From: a virus
IMG/VR virus record: IMGVR_UViG_3300035180_004116
Location: 1-57,135 of that record
Reading direction: 5' to 3' (one strand)
Length of the DNA stretch: 57,135 nucleotides
The notes under the pieces were generated by a model. It searched no databases and was not told where the DNA came from. It saw nothing but the letters and a program-made list of their open reading frames with translations. A program made the translations under genes and the position numbers. This document shows, in pieces, positions 1 through 6,909 of the stretch (positions are counted from its first letter, which is position 1; each line of letters starts with the position of its first letter).

Positions 1-306
1 TCAGTTGCCGGGGATCGCGACGCTTAGGCGATCGATGGCGCAGTGCATGTCGAGCAGGCGGTCGATCGATGTTGATGCCATGTCGTGCAGGATGCCGAAG
101 AGGCCGCTGCCCGCAGTGGGGGGAGTTACAACGGACTTGTCGACTGTGGGTGATGGGCCAAGGATGCGGTCGACGAGAGGGAGCAGGCGAGCGTGCAGGC
201 GATCGAGTTCGGCATGCAGGCTTGCGAGCTGGTCGAATGAGGGATGGGCGGACGACATGACGTGTTTGTCGAGAGATGTGACGCCGGCTGGTTGAGTGTA
301 GTTCAT
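1..306 (-). CDS. Hypothetical protein, 101 aa
   Basis: I do not recognise this small soluble protein. It has no signal peptide or membrane segment. The middle (about residues 25-50) is rich in Leu, His, Arg and Asp and could form an amphipathic helix, followed by a Pro/Thr linker and a second helical stretch. The ATG start is supported by the extended leader CACACGGAGACC at 311-324 on the minus strand, the same start element found before many right-arm genes. It is the last gene of a minus-strand run and ends at the first base of the window. Confidence 0.7.
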   Translation of the reverse strand: MNYTQPAGVTSLDKHVMSSAHPSFDQLASLHAELDRLHARLLPLVDRILGPSPTVDKSVVTPPTAGSGLFGILHDMASTSIDRLLDMHCAIDRLSVAIPGN

Positions 307-331
307 TGATCGGTCTCCGTGTGGTTAGGTT

Positions 332-356
332 GATGGGGTGCAGGACGCACCCCATC
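332..356 (-). terminator. Hairpin after the micro-protein cluster
   Basis: A perfect inverted repeat, arms GATGGGGTGC and GCACCCCATC around a 5-nt loop, lies between the stop of the 14-aa peptide gene and the leader of the last minus gene. There is no U-run after it, so it may be an attenuator or RNA-processing hairpin rather than a classical intrinsic terminator. Confidence 0.45.
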
Positions 357-375
357 CAAGAGCGTCAGAGGTGCG

Positions 376-420
376 TCAGCACTTCTTGCCGCCCTTACCC
401 TTCATGGGCTTCTTTGCCAT
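376..420 (-). CDS. 14-residue Lys/Gly-rich micropeptide
   Basis: The reading frame encodes MAKKPMKGKGGKKC, strongly basic with one C-terminal Cys. It is preceded on the minus strand by AAGGAGACC about 8 nt before the ATG, a strong ribosome-binding site, and lies in line with the two small basic genes upstream. The Shine-Dalgarno and composition are the only support. It could bind nucleic acid or be a virion-packaged peptide, but that is inference. Confidence 0.5.
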   Translation of the reverse strand: MAKKPMKGKGGKKC

Positions 421-447
421 GGTCTGGGGTCTCCTTGTGATGGCGGG

Positions 448-588
448 CTATTTTGATTTGCTGCCGCGCGCCTTGGCAGTTGGTCTGGACTTGGGGCCGG
501 CAGCCTTGCGGTTGCCTTCGGGGTTGCCGGGCAGGATCTTCTTGTTGGATTTGATGGCGGCTTTGGAGCCTGGGAGTGATTTGGCCAT
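448..588 (-). CDS. Small basic protein, 46 aa
   Basis: A 46-residue Lys/Arg-rich protein starting MAKSLPGSKAAIKSNKK and ending in a GSKSK tail, with no hydrophobic segment. An AAGGAAA ribosome-binding site sits 7 nt before the ATG. It starts 2 bases after the stop of the Cys-rich gene upstream, so the two are probably co-translated. Composition resembles histone-like or nucleic-acid-binding peptides; no family is recognised. Confidence 0.6.
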   Translation of the reverse strand: MAKSLPGSKAAIKSNKKILPGNPEGNRKAAGPKSRPTAKARGSKSK

Positions 589-590
589 GG

Positions 591-755
591 TCAGTTTCCT
601 TTGAGATGGTTGGTGAGGTGGCGTCGTTTTGGATTACCGCTGCCTTTGGCGCGGGTCTTCTTGAGGGCGGAGCGGAGCAGGCGCGAGGCGCCGGTCCGAC
701 AGGACATGGAGGCGGAGCATTTGAAGGGCGTGCGGCAGGTGTCACAGGGGATCAT
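591..755 (-). CDS. Cys-rich putative zinc-binding protein, 54 aa
   Basis: A 54-residue protein with cysteines at 4, 7, 13 and 19 (a CDTC knuckle followed by two more Cys) and then a very basic C-terminal half (LKKTRAKG, PKRRH). This looks like a tiny zinc-binding nucleic-acid protein. It overlaps the 3' end of the upstream gene by 14 nt and has an AAGGA ribosome-binding site before its ATG. The zinc-binding role is inferred from the Cys spacing only. Confidence 0.55.
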   Translation of the reverse strand: MIPCDTCRTPFKCSASMSCRTGASRLLRSALKKTRAKGSGNPKRRHLTNHLKGN

Positions 756-996
756 GGCGAGTGTGTCCTTCGATCTTCCATTCGATCATGCGCAGAAGGC
801 CGAGCGATTCCATCGTGTTGCAGTTGTATGGGATGTAGTTGATGGTGATCTCGCCGTCGACGTCGAGGCCATGCCAGCCGATGACGACGCGCTCGAAGCG
901 TTCGGGGTGGAGTTCGGCCCAGGTGGCAAGTTCGCGGAAGCGTTCGGCCACGGTGACGTTCTCTTTCCAGATGGGCAGCATGACGACGTTGCTCAT
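742..996 (-). CDS. Hypothetical protein, 84 aa
   Basis: The frame starts MSNVVMLPIW at an ATGA overlap with the stop of the nuclease gene upstream, so translational coupling is likely. The same frame is open for longer upstream, but that part only mirrors the nuclease gene. The protein is mixed alpha/beta, with a stretch DVDGEITINY and a C-terminal helix, and has no recognisable motif. It is probably an accessory to the nuclease or part of the same early gene block. Confidence 0.7.
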   Translation of the reverse strand: MSNVVMLPIWKENVTVAERFRELATWAELHPERFERVVIGWHGLDVDGEITINYIPYNCNTMESLGLLRMIEWKIEGHTRHDPL

Positions 997-1568
997 GTGG
1001 CCTCCTTGTCGATGGTGGTGTTCAGCCAATCGACCATGTCCAGTTGGGCAGTGTCGTCCGATGCGATCGCGTGTGGATCGTGAACCTCGGGAGTGGCGGG
1101 TATTGTGTTGGGGGAGGCGGCTGGCAGTTCGGTTTTGATGCCGATGGAATGGAGGAAGGCCCGGTAGAGGTCGAGCCATTCGTGGAGGCGCATGATGACA
1201 AGGGAGTCGGAGATGTCGACGTTGGACTTGCGCGAGATGATGGCCATTCGGTCGGGCGAGTTCTTGCCGCGGATCGAGCGGGTGGCTTGACGGATGGCAT
1301 CGTCGAGCTTGAGACGTTCGGTGCGCTTGCATTCGGCCCAGATGCCAGGGACGCCGGTCAGGTCGGCCCAGCCACCATGACCGAAGGCAGAGGATGCGCC
1401 GCCGCCGGAGAGGGGCGTGCGCCAAGCCACGTTGCGGCCACCATGGAGCATGTCGTTGAGGTACTTGGCCACCTCCAGCTCGTACTTGTCGCCCTTGCGC
1501 TTGGCGCCTTTGAGGCGACGCAGCAGCTTGGTCTTTTCAGCAGGGGTGAGCTTGGTTTTGCGGGGCAT
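993..1568 (-). CDS. PD-(D/E)XK endonuclease, Holliday-junction-resolvase-like
   Basis: 191 residues. An N-terminal basic helix leads to GDKYE (Glu30), then GGWADLTG with Asp69, then IWAECKR giving Glu79-x-Lys81. This E, D, ExK order is the signature of small archaeal-Hjc-type and phage resolvase nucleases that cut branched DNA or recycle DNA. I chose the MPRK start at 1568, 1 base past the stop of the upstream gene. An upstream ATG at 1598 would add 10 residues but has no ribosome-binding site. The C-terminal 60 residues are variable. Resolvase versus general nuclease cannot be separated by eye. Confidence 0.8.
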   Translation of the reverse strand: MPRKTKLTPAEKTKLLRRLKGAKRKGDKYELEVAKYLNDMLHGGRNVAWRTPLSGGGASSAFGHGGWADLTGVPGIWAECKRTERLKLDDAIRQATRSIRGKNSPDRMAIISRKSNVDISDSLVIMRLHEWLDLYRAFLHSIGIKTELPAASPNTIPATPEVHDPHAIASDDTAQLDMVDWLNTTIDKEAT

Positions 1569-1569
1569 G

Positions 1570-1887
1570 TCAGATCCAGGAGGAGGGGAGGCCGTCATCC
1601 AGGGAGGAGCGGCAGGTGTCGCAGATGTATTGGTTCTTGGGGCGGGGTTCGGTCGAGCGGCAGTGGAGGCAGGGGCGCGACCATTTTGGGTAGGTGCTGT
1701 CCAGATGGGCGGCAGAGAGGACGTATTTGGCGCCGGGGAAGTAGGCGATGTCGTGGCGCATCATGAAGCGTTTGAGTGTATCGATGCAGACGCCGAGGTG
1801 ACGGGCCATCGAGTTGAGTGGCTTGCCGTCAGAGTAGGCTTGTCGAACCCAGTCGAGCTGGTCGAGGGGGATGATTGATTTGCTCAT
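1570..1887 (-). CDS. HTH and zinc-ribbon DNA-binding protein, 105 aa
   Basis: The N-terminal half (about residues 8-45) reads as a helix-turn-helix of the resolvase/phage-antitermination type: DWVRQAYSDGKPLN then MARHLGVCIDTLKRFM. The C-terminal half has a four-Cys ribbon at C73, C76, C89 and C92. It is the first gene of this minus block, downstream of a promoter with an ACAAC/GTTGT operator, so it is probably under repressor control. Likely a transcriptional regulator or a DNA-targeting partner of the nuclease that follows. The ATG at 1887 is preferred to a TTG 6 nt earlier. Confidence 0.7.
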   Translation of the reverse strand: MSKSIIPLDQLDWVRQAYSDGKPLNSMARHLGVCIDTLKRFMMRHDIAYFPGAKYVLSAAHLDSTYPKWSRPCLHCRSTEPRPKNQYICDTCRSSLDDGLPSSWI

Positions 1888-1935
1888 CGCCAAGTCCGTG
1901 ACGTAGGGGCGTTGCGTCAGGAATCTTGGACGGAA

Positions 1936-1967
1936 AGCGTAGACGAAAGTTGTTATGTGTCAACAAC
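1936..1967 (-). promoter_or_regulatory. Promoter with GTTGT/ACAAC operator
   Basis: On the minus strand a -35 TTGACA (1958-1963), a 16-bp spacer and a possible -10 TACGCT (1936-1941) precede the HTH/zinc-ribbon gene. The -35 lies inside an inverted repeat AGTTGTT-N7-AACAACT (1948-1968). The same half-sites occur at four other promoters in this genome. Confidence 0.5.
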
Positions 1968-2036
1968 TGCGCACAAGTGGCGGCGCGGAACGGGCGCGAA
2001 GCGGCCGGTCCGGGGAGGATCTATTGGATCGGAAGC

Positions 2037-2060
2037 CCCCACCCCCGGAGAGGGGTGGGG
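2037..2060 (-). terminator. GC hairpin downstream of the lipoprotein gene
   Basis: Arms CCCCACCCC and GGGGTGGGG (9 bp) with a 6-nt loop lie just after the lipoprotein stop codon in the minus direction. No U-tract follows, so termination would be incomplete or factor-assisted. Confidence 0.5.
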
Positions 2061-2073
2061 CGGGCTATTCAGA

Positions 2074-2424
2074 TCAGGGGTAGACGGTGACGTTGCGGCA
2101 GTGGTCGTAGGCCAACGTGTAGTTGTTGCTGTCCGTGCTGTACCAGTGCATCGCTGCTTCAAAAGTCTCAGACGTTTTGTAGCCACCGAAGTATTGGATG
2201 GCGAGAACGCGTTGGTCAGTTGGGACTTCCGCATCCATGCGATCGGCCATGCAGGCGGCGCGGCTCCATGAGATGGAGGGGTCGTTGGCCACGATCCCGC
2301 GGGTCAGAGGGCTGCCCTTGTCGGCCTTGCCGGCGATGAAGCGGCTGCCGATGATATTGACCTGTGGCGGTATGGTGCAGCCGGCCAATGCGATCAGGGC
2401 CACGGTGAAGATGCGGAAGTTCAT
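2074..2424 (-). CDS. Phage-encoded lipoprotein, 116 aa
   Basis: The N-terminus MNFRIFTVALIALAGC is a lipoprotein signal peptide with lipobox LAGC at residues 13-16, so the mature protein should be lipidated on Cys16 and face the periplasm. The mature part has two further Cys (in AACMAD and DHCRN), which may form a disulfide. A GAGG ribosome-binding site precedes the ATG. It is a single-gene unit with its own operator-bearing promoter and is far from the lysis genes. A prophage-expressed surface or superinfection-exclusion lipoprotein is therefore more likely than a spanin. Function is inferred. Confidence 0.75.
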   Translation of the reverse strand: MNFRIFTVALIALAGCTIPPQVNIIGSRFIAGKADKGSPLTRGIVANDPSISWSRAACMADRMDAEVPTDQRVLAIQYFGGYKTSETFEAAMHWYSTDSNNYTLAYDHCRNVTVYP

Positions 2425-2444
2425 GGTCGCCTCGCTGTCAGATA

Positions 2445-2483
2445 GACGTTGTCAGAGTTAGGCGTCGACTCGACAACGTCAAG
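2445..2483 (-). promoter_or_regulatory. Lipoprotein promoter with 9-bp operator arms
   Basis: Perfect inverted arms GACGTTGTC (2445-2453) and GACAACGTC (2472-2480) flank a candidate minus-strand promoter: TTGACG at 2478-2483, a 16-bp spacer and TAACTC. The arms contain the half-site shared with the other control regions. Confidence 0.5.
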
Positions 2484-2564
2484 ACAAAAACGACAGACTC
2501 CGGTCAGGTGACGAGCGAATGGCAGTTGCAACCGACACGCTAAGTTGCTGAACTGTAACGACTA

Positions 2565-2602
2565 AAGATAGGAAAATAAATGTACTTGACAACCTAAGTT
2601 GT
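2565..2602 (-). promoter_or_regulatory. Operator and promoter in the 2425-2730 gap
   Basis: The 306-bp gap between the lipoprotein and primase genes holds no gene. It contains the palindrome TGACAAC-CTAA-GTTGTTA (2587-2603). On the minus strand this carries -35 TTGTCA (2587-2592), a 16-bp spacer and -10 TATCTT (2565-2570). The rest of the gap has an AT-rich stretch (2560-2600), a G-rich hairpin (2655-2685) and two ATCGAT-type words. Confidence 0.5.
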
Positions 2603-2654
2603 TAGTCCCCCTACTACCCCCTATAGTATTATCGAATCGATGTAGCTTTCGGAC

Positions 2655-2685
2655 GAGGGGGAGGGGGGTGTTACCCCCTCCCCTC
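2655..2685 (-). terminator. G-rich hairpin after the primase-helicase gene
   Basis: Arms GAGGGGGAGGGGG and CCCCCTCCCCTC form a 12-bp stem with one bulged G, about 45 nt beyond the primase stop in the minus direction. There is no clear U-tract. The G-runs could also fold as a quadruplex on the plus strand. Confidence 0.45.
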
Positions 2686-2730
2686 AGTCGATCCAATCGA
2701 TTGTAATTATAAGACGCGCGCGTGCGTGTA

Positions 2731-4722
2731 TCACGCGAGCCATGCGCGCAGAGTGTTGACGCTGACGTGCAACCGCTGGGCGATCTGGCGAATGTCGGCG
2801 CCCGCCGCCCGCATGATCAGGGCCTTCTGCTTCTTCGAAGCGGAGCTAACGATGTAGCGTGACCCGTCGTCGCGCTCCGCCCATCCGACATACTGCGTCT
2901 CATGATTCTCGGTGAACTGGCGGACCTTACCGAAGGCCAGTTCCTGCACCATCAGCAACCGGCTCTCCGGCTCCAGCCTGTTCTCCATGTAGGCCCACGG
3001 CGACCAGTCACGACCGGCGGCGTCTTCGATCGAGAGGTTGCTATCCAGCAGGCCGGCATGGCGCTTCGCATCCTCCTTCTTTTGATAGACGTTGGTCACA
3101 TAGACCTGGGTGTCGATGTCGGTAAGCTGCGCCGTGTTGCCGGCTTCGCGCCCTAGGCCGTCCTCGCCTGGCTTGTTCCTGTGATGCAGGGCCACCACGG
3201 CTGGGCCGCGCGATGAGATCCCCTTCATCAACTGGTTAACCGGCGCCCAGCCCTGTGGCTTGTTCTCCTCCAAGCCAGGCCAGGCCGATCGGATGGTGTC
3301 GATCACGACGACGTCTGGCTGCACCATGTTCAGGAGCCTGGCCAGCTTGTTCACGCCGGCCTGATCGTTGAGGCGCATATCCTTCAGCTCGTCATCGTCC
3401 ATGAGGCCGGGCGACCAGATCTGAAGCCGATCGCCTGGGTTGCCGAAGGCCGAAGCCATCTCCTTCATGCGCTGGATGATGGTGCGGGACGGGTTCTCAT
3501 AGTCGAGATAGAGCGTCCTGACCGGACGGCCGCAAAGATAGGGGCCGAAGTGGCTGGCGCCGGCCGTCATGGCGAACAGGGCGCCAAGGGTCGTAAAGCT
3601 CTTGGCGTGGCCGTTGAAGCCCACGATCTGGGTTATGGTACCTTTTGCCACAATCGGGTCCAGGACGAACTCCTGGGCCTTTAAACGGGCTTCTGCGGCC
3701 GGTACGTCGGAGAGCGTGAAGAGCCGGCCGGTGGGCGCAAGCGGCAGCGGCTCCGGGTCGGCCTCCGGTAATTGCGGGGTCGTGCGTTCAGGGTGGTTAC
3801 GTGCCTCCATTTGCAGCACGCTGTTGACCTTGGTCTTCAGCCACCGGTTCGTCGCGGGCAGGGCGTCATAGCCGCCCTCAAACATGGCATCGAGCATGTT
3901 CACGGCGAGATCGAACAATGTCTCCGGGTCGGTGACGCCGCGGCTCGCCTGCTCCCCGAGATACTTGACCATCCATGGGTCGGTGCCGTAGCCGGCATGG
4001 CGGGGGATCTTGCCGCCAAGGGAGGCGGCAAGCTTGGCAAGCTGGTCCCAGACAGGAATGCCGACGTCTGACTTTTCCGTCGATACTGTCGCCAGGCTCA
4101 TCTTCGAGAAGTTGAAGTCGTCGTCGACTTCCATGAGTGTCGGCTTCGACCCCGACCAGACGTCAAGTTCATCGAAGTCGATCATGGAAGGCAGCCAGGC
4201 ATACTGGTGAGTGGCCACCCCATCAGCATTGAACTTCACGGAAGGTGGGACCAGCACGTAGCCGCCGTCGCCACGGAAGTCGAGGCCCTTCACCTTCGGC
4301 CAGTCGTGCCCGACACCGCCGGCTTTGTTGGCGAAACGCTGACTGCTGCCTGGGTGCCGCCAATAATAGTGCTTGCCACGGGTCGTCTTGACTTGGATCT
4401 GCGATGCAAGGCCATTGGCCTCGGCGTAGGCAGACGCCACTTCGTTGTCGGCGTCCACCACGACAATGCCAGAGACGGCGCCGGTCGCGACGCCGAGATT
4501 AAATACCTGGACCATCTCGCCGCTCTCGGTCGCGACGCCATGGTGGAACCATTGCTCGATCTGGTCGAGGCTGGGCGGGCTGTCCTGGAAAGCCTTCCAG
4601 GGGATGAGGGGCTTTTTGTTCTCGATGCTGATGGGGATCAGCGACCAGCCACGGTCAAGATACTCAAGGGCTGCGGAATAGAGATTACTCTGGAACGCTT
4701 CCAGCGCACTGGTCACAGTCAT
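2731..4722 (-). CDS. Bifunctional primase-helicase (prim-pol plus RepA-like ATPase)
   Basis: 663 residues. The N-terminal 230 residues match bifunctional primase-polymerase (AEP) domains: ALEYLDRGWSLIPI, then VVVDADNE giving catalytic Asp90 and Asp92, then KHYYWRHP with His118. The middle is a RecA/RepA-type helicase (AAA_25) with Walker A GFNGHAKS at 368-375 and VVVIDTIRS as Walker B. The last 25 residues read as a helix-turn-helix (ADIRQIAQRLHVSVNTLRAWL). The ATG at 4722 has GAGG 6 nt upstream and overlaps the 3' end of the regulator gene by 38 nt, so the two are coupled. It should prime and unwind phage DNA at replication initiation. No DNA polymerase gene is seen, so the host polymerase is probably used. 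Confidence 0.88.
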   Translation of the reverse strand: MTVTSALEAFQSNLYSAALEYLDRGWSLIPISIENKKPLIPWKAFQDSPPSLDQIEQWFHHGVATESGEMVQVFNLGVATGAVSGIVVVDADNEVASAYAEANGLASQIQVKTTRGKHYYWRHPGSSQRFANKAGGVGHDWPKVKGLDFRGDGGYVLVPPSVKFNADGVATHQYAWLPSMIDFDELDVWSGSKPTLMEVDDDFNFSKMSLATVSTEKSDVGIPVWDQLAKLAASLGGKIPRHAGYGTDPWMVKYLGEQASRGVTDPETLFDLAVNMLDAMFEGGYDALPATNRWLKTKVNSVLQMEARNHPERTTPQLPEADPEPLPLAPTGRLFTLSDVPAAEARLKAQEFVLDPIVAKGTITQIVGFNGHAKSFTTLGALFAMTAGASHFGPYLCGRPVRTLYLDYENPSRTIIQRMKEMASAFGNPGDRLQIWSPGLMDDDELKDMRLNDQAGVNKLARLLNMVQPDVVVIDTIRSAWPGLEENKPQGWAPVNQLMKGISSRGPAVVALHHRNKPGEDGLGREAGNTAQLTDIDTQVYVTNVYQKKEDAKRHAGLLDSNLSIEDAAGRDWSPWAYMENRLEPESRLLMVQELAFGKVRQFTENHETQYVGWAERDDGSRYIVSSASKKQKALIMRAAGADIRQIAQRLHVSVNTLRAWLA

Positions 4723-4942
4723 CGTCAACCTCAACGAAATATTTGTCCAGGTTGACGGGGAAGCTCGCCTTGATCTTGGCCAATAGCCGCATCGTGATGT
4801 TGCCGCTGGCAGCCATCCGGTAGAGATGGGTCCTATGGATACCCGTCCTGTAGGAGACGACGGTGCCTCCGCCACAGTCGCGGATCAGCATCATCAAATC
4901 AAACCTGAGAGTCTTGGGGCCTTTTCTCTTCGTCGTCTTCAT
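4685..4942 (-). CDS. Cro/CI-like HTH regulator, 85 aa
   Basis: Residues 14-58 look like a compact phage-repressor helix-turn-helix: DLMMLIRDCGGGTVV, SYRTGIHRTHLYRMAASG, NITMRLLAKI. A basic N-terminus (KTTKRKGPK) and an acidic tail with two Cys (DDDCDQCAG) flank it. It lies next to the divergent promoter region with three GTTGT/ACAAC half-site arrays and is transcribed away from the recombination operon, the usual position for a lysogeny or replication repressor. I infer that it binds the shared palindromes. Its gene overlaps the primase-helicase, so it may instead control replication. Confidence 0.65.
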   Translation of the reverse strand: MKTTKRKGPKTLRFDLMMLIRDCGGGTVVSYRTGIHRTHLYRMAASGNITMRLLAKIKASFPVNLDKYFVEVDDDCDQCAGSVPE

Positions 4943-4974
4943 TGCCGCGCTCGCGGCTTCCCCGTCGCATCAAA

Positions 4975-5003
4975 AAAATAACATCTACGTTGTCATATAT
5001 CAA
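4975..5003 (-). promoter_or_regulatory. Promoter for regulator and primase
   Basis: On the minus strand TTGATA (4998-5003), exactly 17 bp, then TATTTT (4975-4980): a good sigma70-type match. The spacer contains GTTGTCA, so a bound repressor would cover the promoter. Confidence 0.65.
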
Positions 5004-5016
5004 CAACGATAGTTGA
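4988..5016. promoter_or_regulatory. Divergent operator array
   Basis: Two overlapping palindromes share one ACAAC half: CGTTGT-N9-ACAACG (4988-5008) and ACAAC-GATA-GTTGA (5003-5016). The first covers the leftward promoter and the second covers the rightward -35. This arrangement allows one protein to repress both directions. Confidence 0.6.
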
Positions 5017-5041
5017 CCTGTGACGACATCTACGGTACATC
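5013..5041 (+). promoter_or_regulatory. Rightward promoter of the recombination operon
   Basis: TTGACC (5013-5018), a 17-bp spacer and TACATC (5036-5041) point toward the gene at 5152. The -35 overlaps the right half of the operator. Confidence 0.5.
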
Positions 5042-5151
5042 TGTCCTGGCCGGGGCTGCCGCCGACTGACCAGACCTCATATCGGCTTCCCCATCGTAGC
5101 CCCCAAGCACGACGCAGCCCCGGCGCCTTACCGACACGGAGACCAATAGCA

Positions 5152-5586
5152 ATGGCATTCGCCTGGGAAACGGACAAAGAGCGGGACGAACGGGAAGAGC
5201 TGATCCGCCGCATGATCCAGCTCAAAGAATCAATCAAGCGCGACAAGGAAGACCTCGATACCTGCCTGGATGTTCTGGAGCGGGACATCTTCAAGCAAGC
5301 CATCGAGGCCGAAGAGACGATCCGAATTGGCCGATACCTCATCACCAAGAAGCCACAGGCGCGCGTGACGTGGGATCAGAAAAAGCTGGTCGACATCCTT
5401 GATGCAAGGTTCCCGCACGGCGCCTTGCCGGCGGGGATCACGACCTCGACAACGATCGAAGTTGATGAAAACCTGATCACAACGCTGCCGTCGTCTGACT
5501 ATCACACCTTGCTCAACGCCAAGGTCGCGAAGCGCATCAAGCCCAAGTTCATCTTTCAAGAAGCAGCGGAGGAAGAGAAGGCATGA
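5152..5586 (+). CDS. Early-operon coiled-coil protein, 144 aa
   Basis: Residues 8-70 are strongly helical and charged (KERDEREELIRRM, KESIKRDKEDLD, LERDIFKQAIEAEE), followed by a beta-rich part with IRIGRYLITKKPQARVTWD. I do not recognise the family. Phage proteins of this size upstream of RecA-like recombinases often have a similar helical N-terminus. The start at 5152 follows the leader ACACGGAGACC. The stop overlaps the next gene by ATGA, so it belongs to the recombination operon. The frame is open back to 5020 but has no start signal there. Confidence 0.75.
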   Translation: MAFAWETDKERDEREELIRRMIQLKESIKRDKEDLDTCLDVLERDIFKQAIEAEETIRIGRYLITKKPQARVTWDQKKLVDILDARFPHGALPAGITTSTTIEVDENLITTLPSSDYHTLLNAKVAKRIKPKFIFQEAAEEEKA

Positions 5587-6404
5587 AGCCCAAGAACACG
5601 GCCGACCACACCACCAGCTATCGCAAGCTGCTGCTCTACGCACATCATGGGTGGGGCAAGACCACGCAGATGAAGCATTACCAGTTGGCCTACGGCCCTG
5701 GTCTGATCCTGAGCGGTGAGAGCGGCCTGTCGTCGATCCGTGGTGCCGGCATTGACTACTTGCCGTTCACGTCATGGGACGGAACGCATGACCCGGCCAA
5801 CGACAAGTATTCCTTCAAGGAGATTGTCCGGTGGATCGCAACGTCGAGCGAGTTCCGCGACGCGCAATACAAATGGATTGGTGTCGACTCCCTCACCGAG
5901 CTGAGCGATATGGCCCTTGCCGAGATGAAGGTCGAGGCTGAGCGCAAAGCTGCGATCGGCAAGGGCAAAGTCAACGGCTTCGAAGTCTGGGGCGACTATG
6001 CCGCCCAGATGATCGGCGCCTGTAAATGGGTCAGGGATCTGCCGATGCACGTCATCGTGACGGCACTCGCCAAGGAACAGACCGACGCAAACAACGACGT
6101 CGAGTACTGGCCGATGGTGGCAGGCAAGCAGGTCCAGCAGCAGCTTCCAGGCATTTTCGATTGCGTCCTGTGCGGCGTGCGCAAGACCAGCGGCGATCCT
6201 GAGAACGGTGCCGTCGTCGAACGGTACATCATCACCGACGAAGTGAAGGGCTGGCACGGCAAGGTCCGGGACGAAAACCATCGTCTCCGTACTGTCGAGC
6301 GTGCGTCAGACGTCACCAAGTTGTTCAAGCGCATGGACATGACCGACGTCGACTACGCCAAGTGGCTGGCCACGGCGGTCGCTGATCTGAAGAAGAAGGA
6401 CTGA
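5583..6404 (+). CDS. RecA-like NTPase, Sak4/AAA_24 type
   Basis: 273 residues. Walker A is HHGWGKTT (about 21-28) and Walker B is KWIGVDSL with Asp102. This is the layout of the phage nucleotide-binding AAA_24 family, whose Sak4 members are single-strand-annealing recombinases. Family members usually have about 220-300 residues. It is followed directly by an SSB-like gene and a Cas4-like nuclease, which supports a recombination role in which annealing protein, SSB and exonuclease act together. No other recombinase is seen in the genome. Confidence 0.82.
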   Translation: MKPKNTADHTTSYRKLLLYAHHGWGKTTQMKHYQLAYGPGLILSGESGLSSIRGAGIDYLPFTSWDGTHDPANDKYSFKEIVRWIATSSEFRDAQYKWIGVDSLTELSDMALAEMKVEAERKAAIGKGKVNGFEVWGDYAAQMIGACKWVRDLPMHVIVTALAKEQTDANNDVEYWPMVAGKQVQQQLPGIFDCVLCGVRKTSGDPENGAVVERYIITDEVKGWHGKVRDENHRLRTVERASDVTKLFKRMDMTDVDYAKWLATAVADLKKKD

Positions 6405-6408
6405 GCAG

Positions 6409-6909
6409 ATGAACTTTTCATTTCGCGATCTCAACTTGCGTGACATCGAAGTATCCGGTCCGTCTCTGACACCGGGTAGCCACATCGCCAAGGTTGCCAA
6501 AGCCACCGTCGAGAAGACCCGGAAGGGTGGTTTCCAAGTCGTCGTTATCTTCAAGGAGATTACGACCGGCGCCATGATCTCCGACTATATCAACGTGGCG
6601 GTGCCGTCGTCGGAGGAGGCCACCAACATCGGCCGTTCCCGCCTGAAGGCGCTGCTCACCTATGGCGGCCATCCGTCGCCGGATAAACCGGGGGACATCA
6701 CCTCCCTGGTCGGCCTGACGGTCGGCATCAAGGTGAATGAAGAAGAGTACGAAAAGGACGGCGTGAAGAAGAAGGGCGTCAAGCTGCTGCGCAGCGGCGC
6801 CTACTTCGATCCACGTCAGGCCGGCGGCAGCGATGCTCCCGAAGGTCGGTTCGCGGTATCGTCGCATCGCAACAATGCTTCTGAATTGGACGATGATTTG
6901 CCGTTCTGA
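6409..6909 (+). CDS. SSB-like protein (DUF669-type)
   Basis: 166 residues, beta-rich through residue 115. It ends in a disordered stretch and the acidic tip DDDLPF, essentially the bacterial SSB tail that recruits partner proteins. The start MNFSFRDLNL and the segment GFQVVVIFKEITTG fit the phage DUF669 OB-fold family. It probably coats single-stranded DNA for the adjacent RecA-like protein. AAGGA lies 8 nt before the ATG, and its stop overlaps the next start as TGATG. Confidence 0.8.
   Translation: MNFSFRDLNLRDIEVSGPSLTPGSHIAKVAKATVEKTRKGGFQVVVIFKEITTGAMISDYINVAVPSSEEATNIGRSRLKALLTYGGHPSPDKPGDITSLVGLTVGIKVNEEEYEKDGVKKKGVKLLRSGAYFDPRQAGGSDAPEGRFAVSSHRNNASELDDDLPF

Noticed and set aside
2610-2645. 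TAATACTATAGGG on the minus strand, similar to a T7-type promoter
   Set aside because: It lacks the central part of the consensus and no single-subunit RNA polymerase gene is visible.
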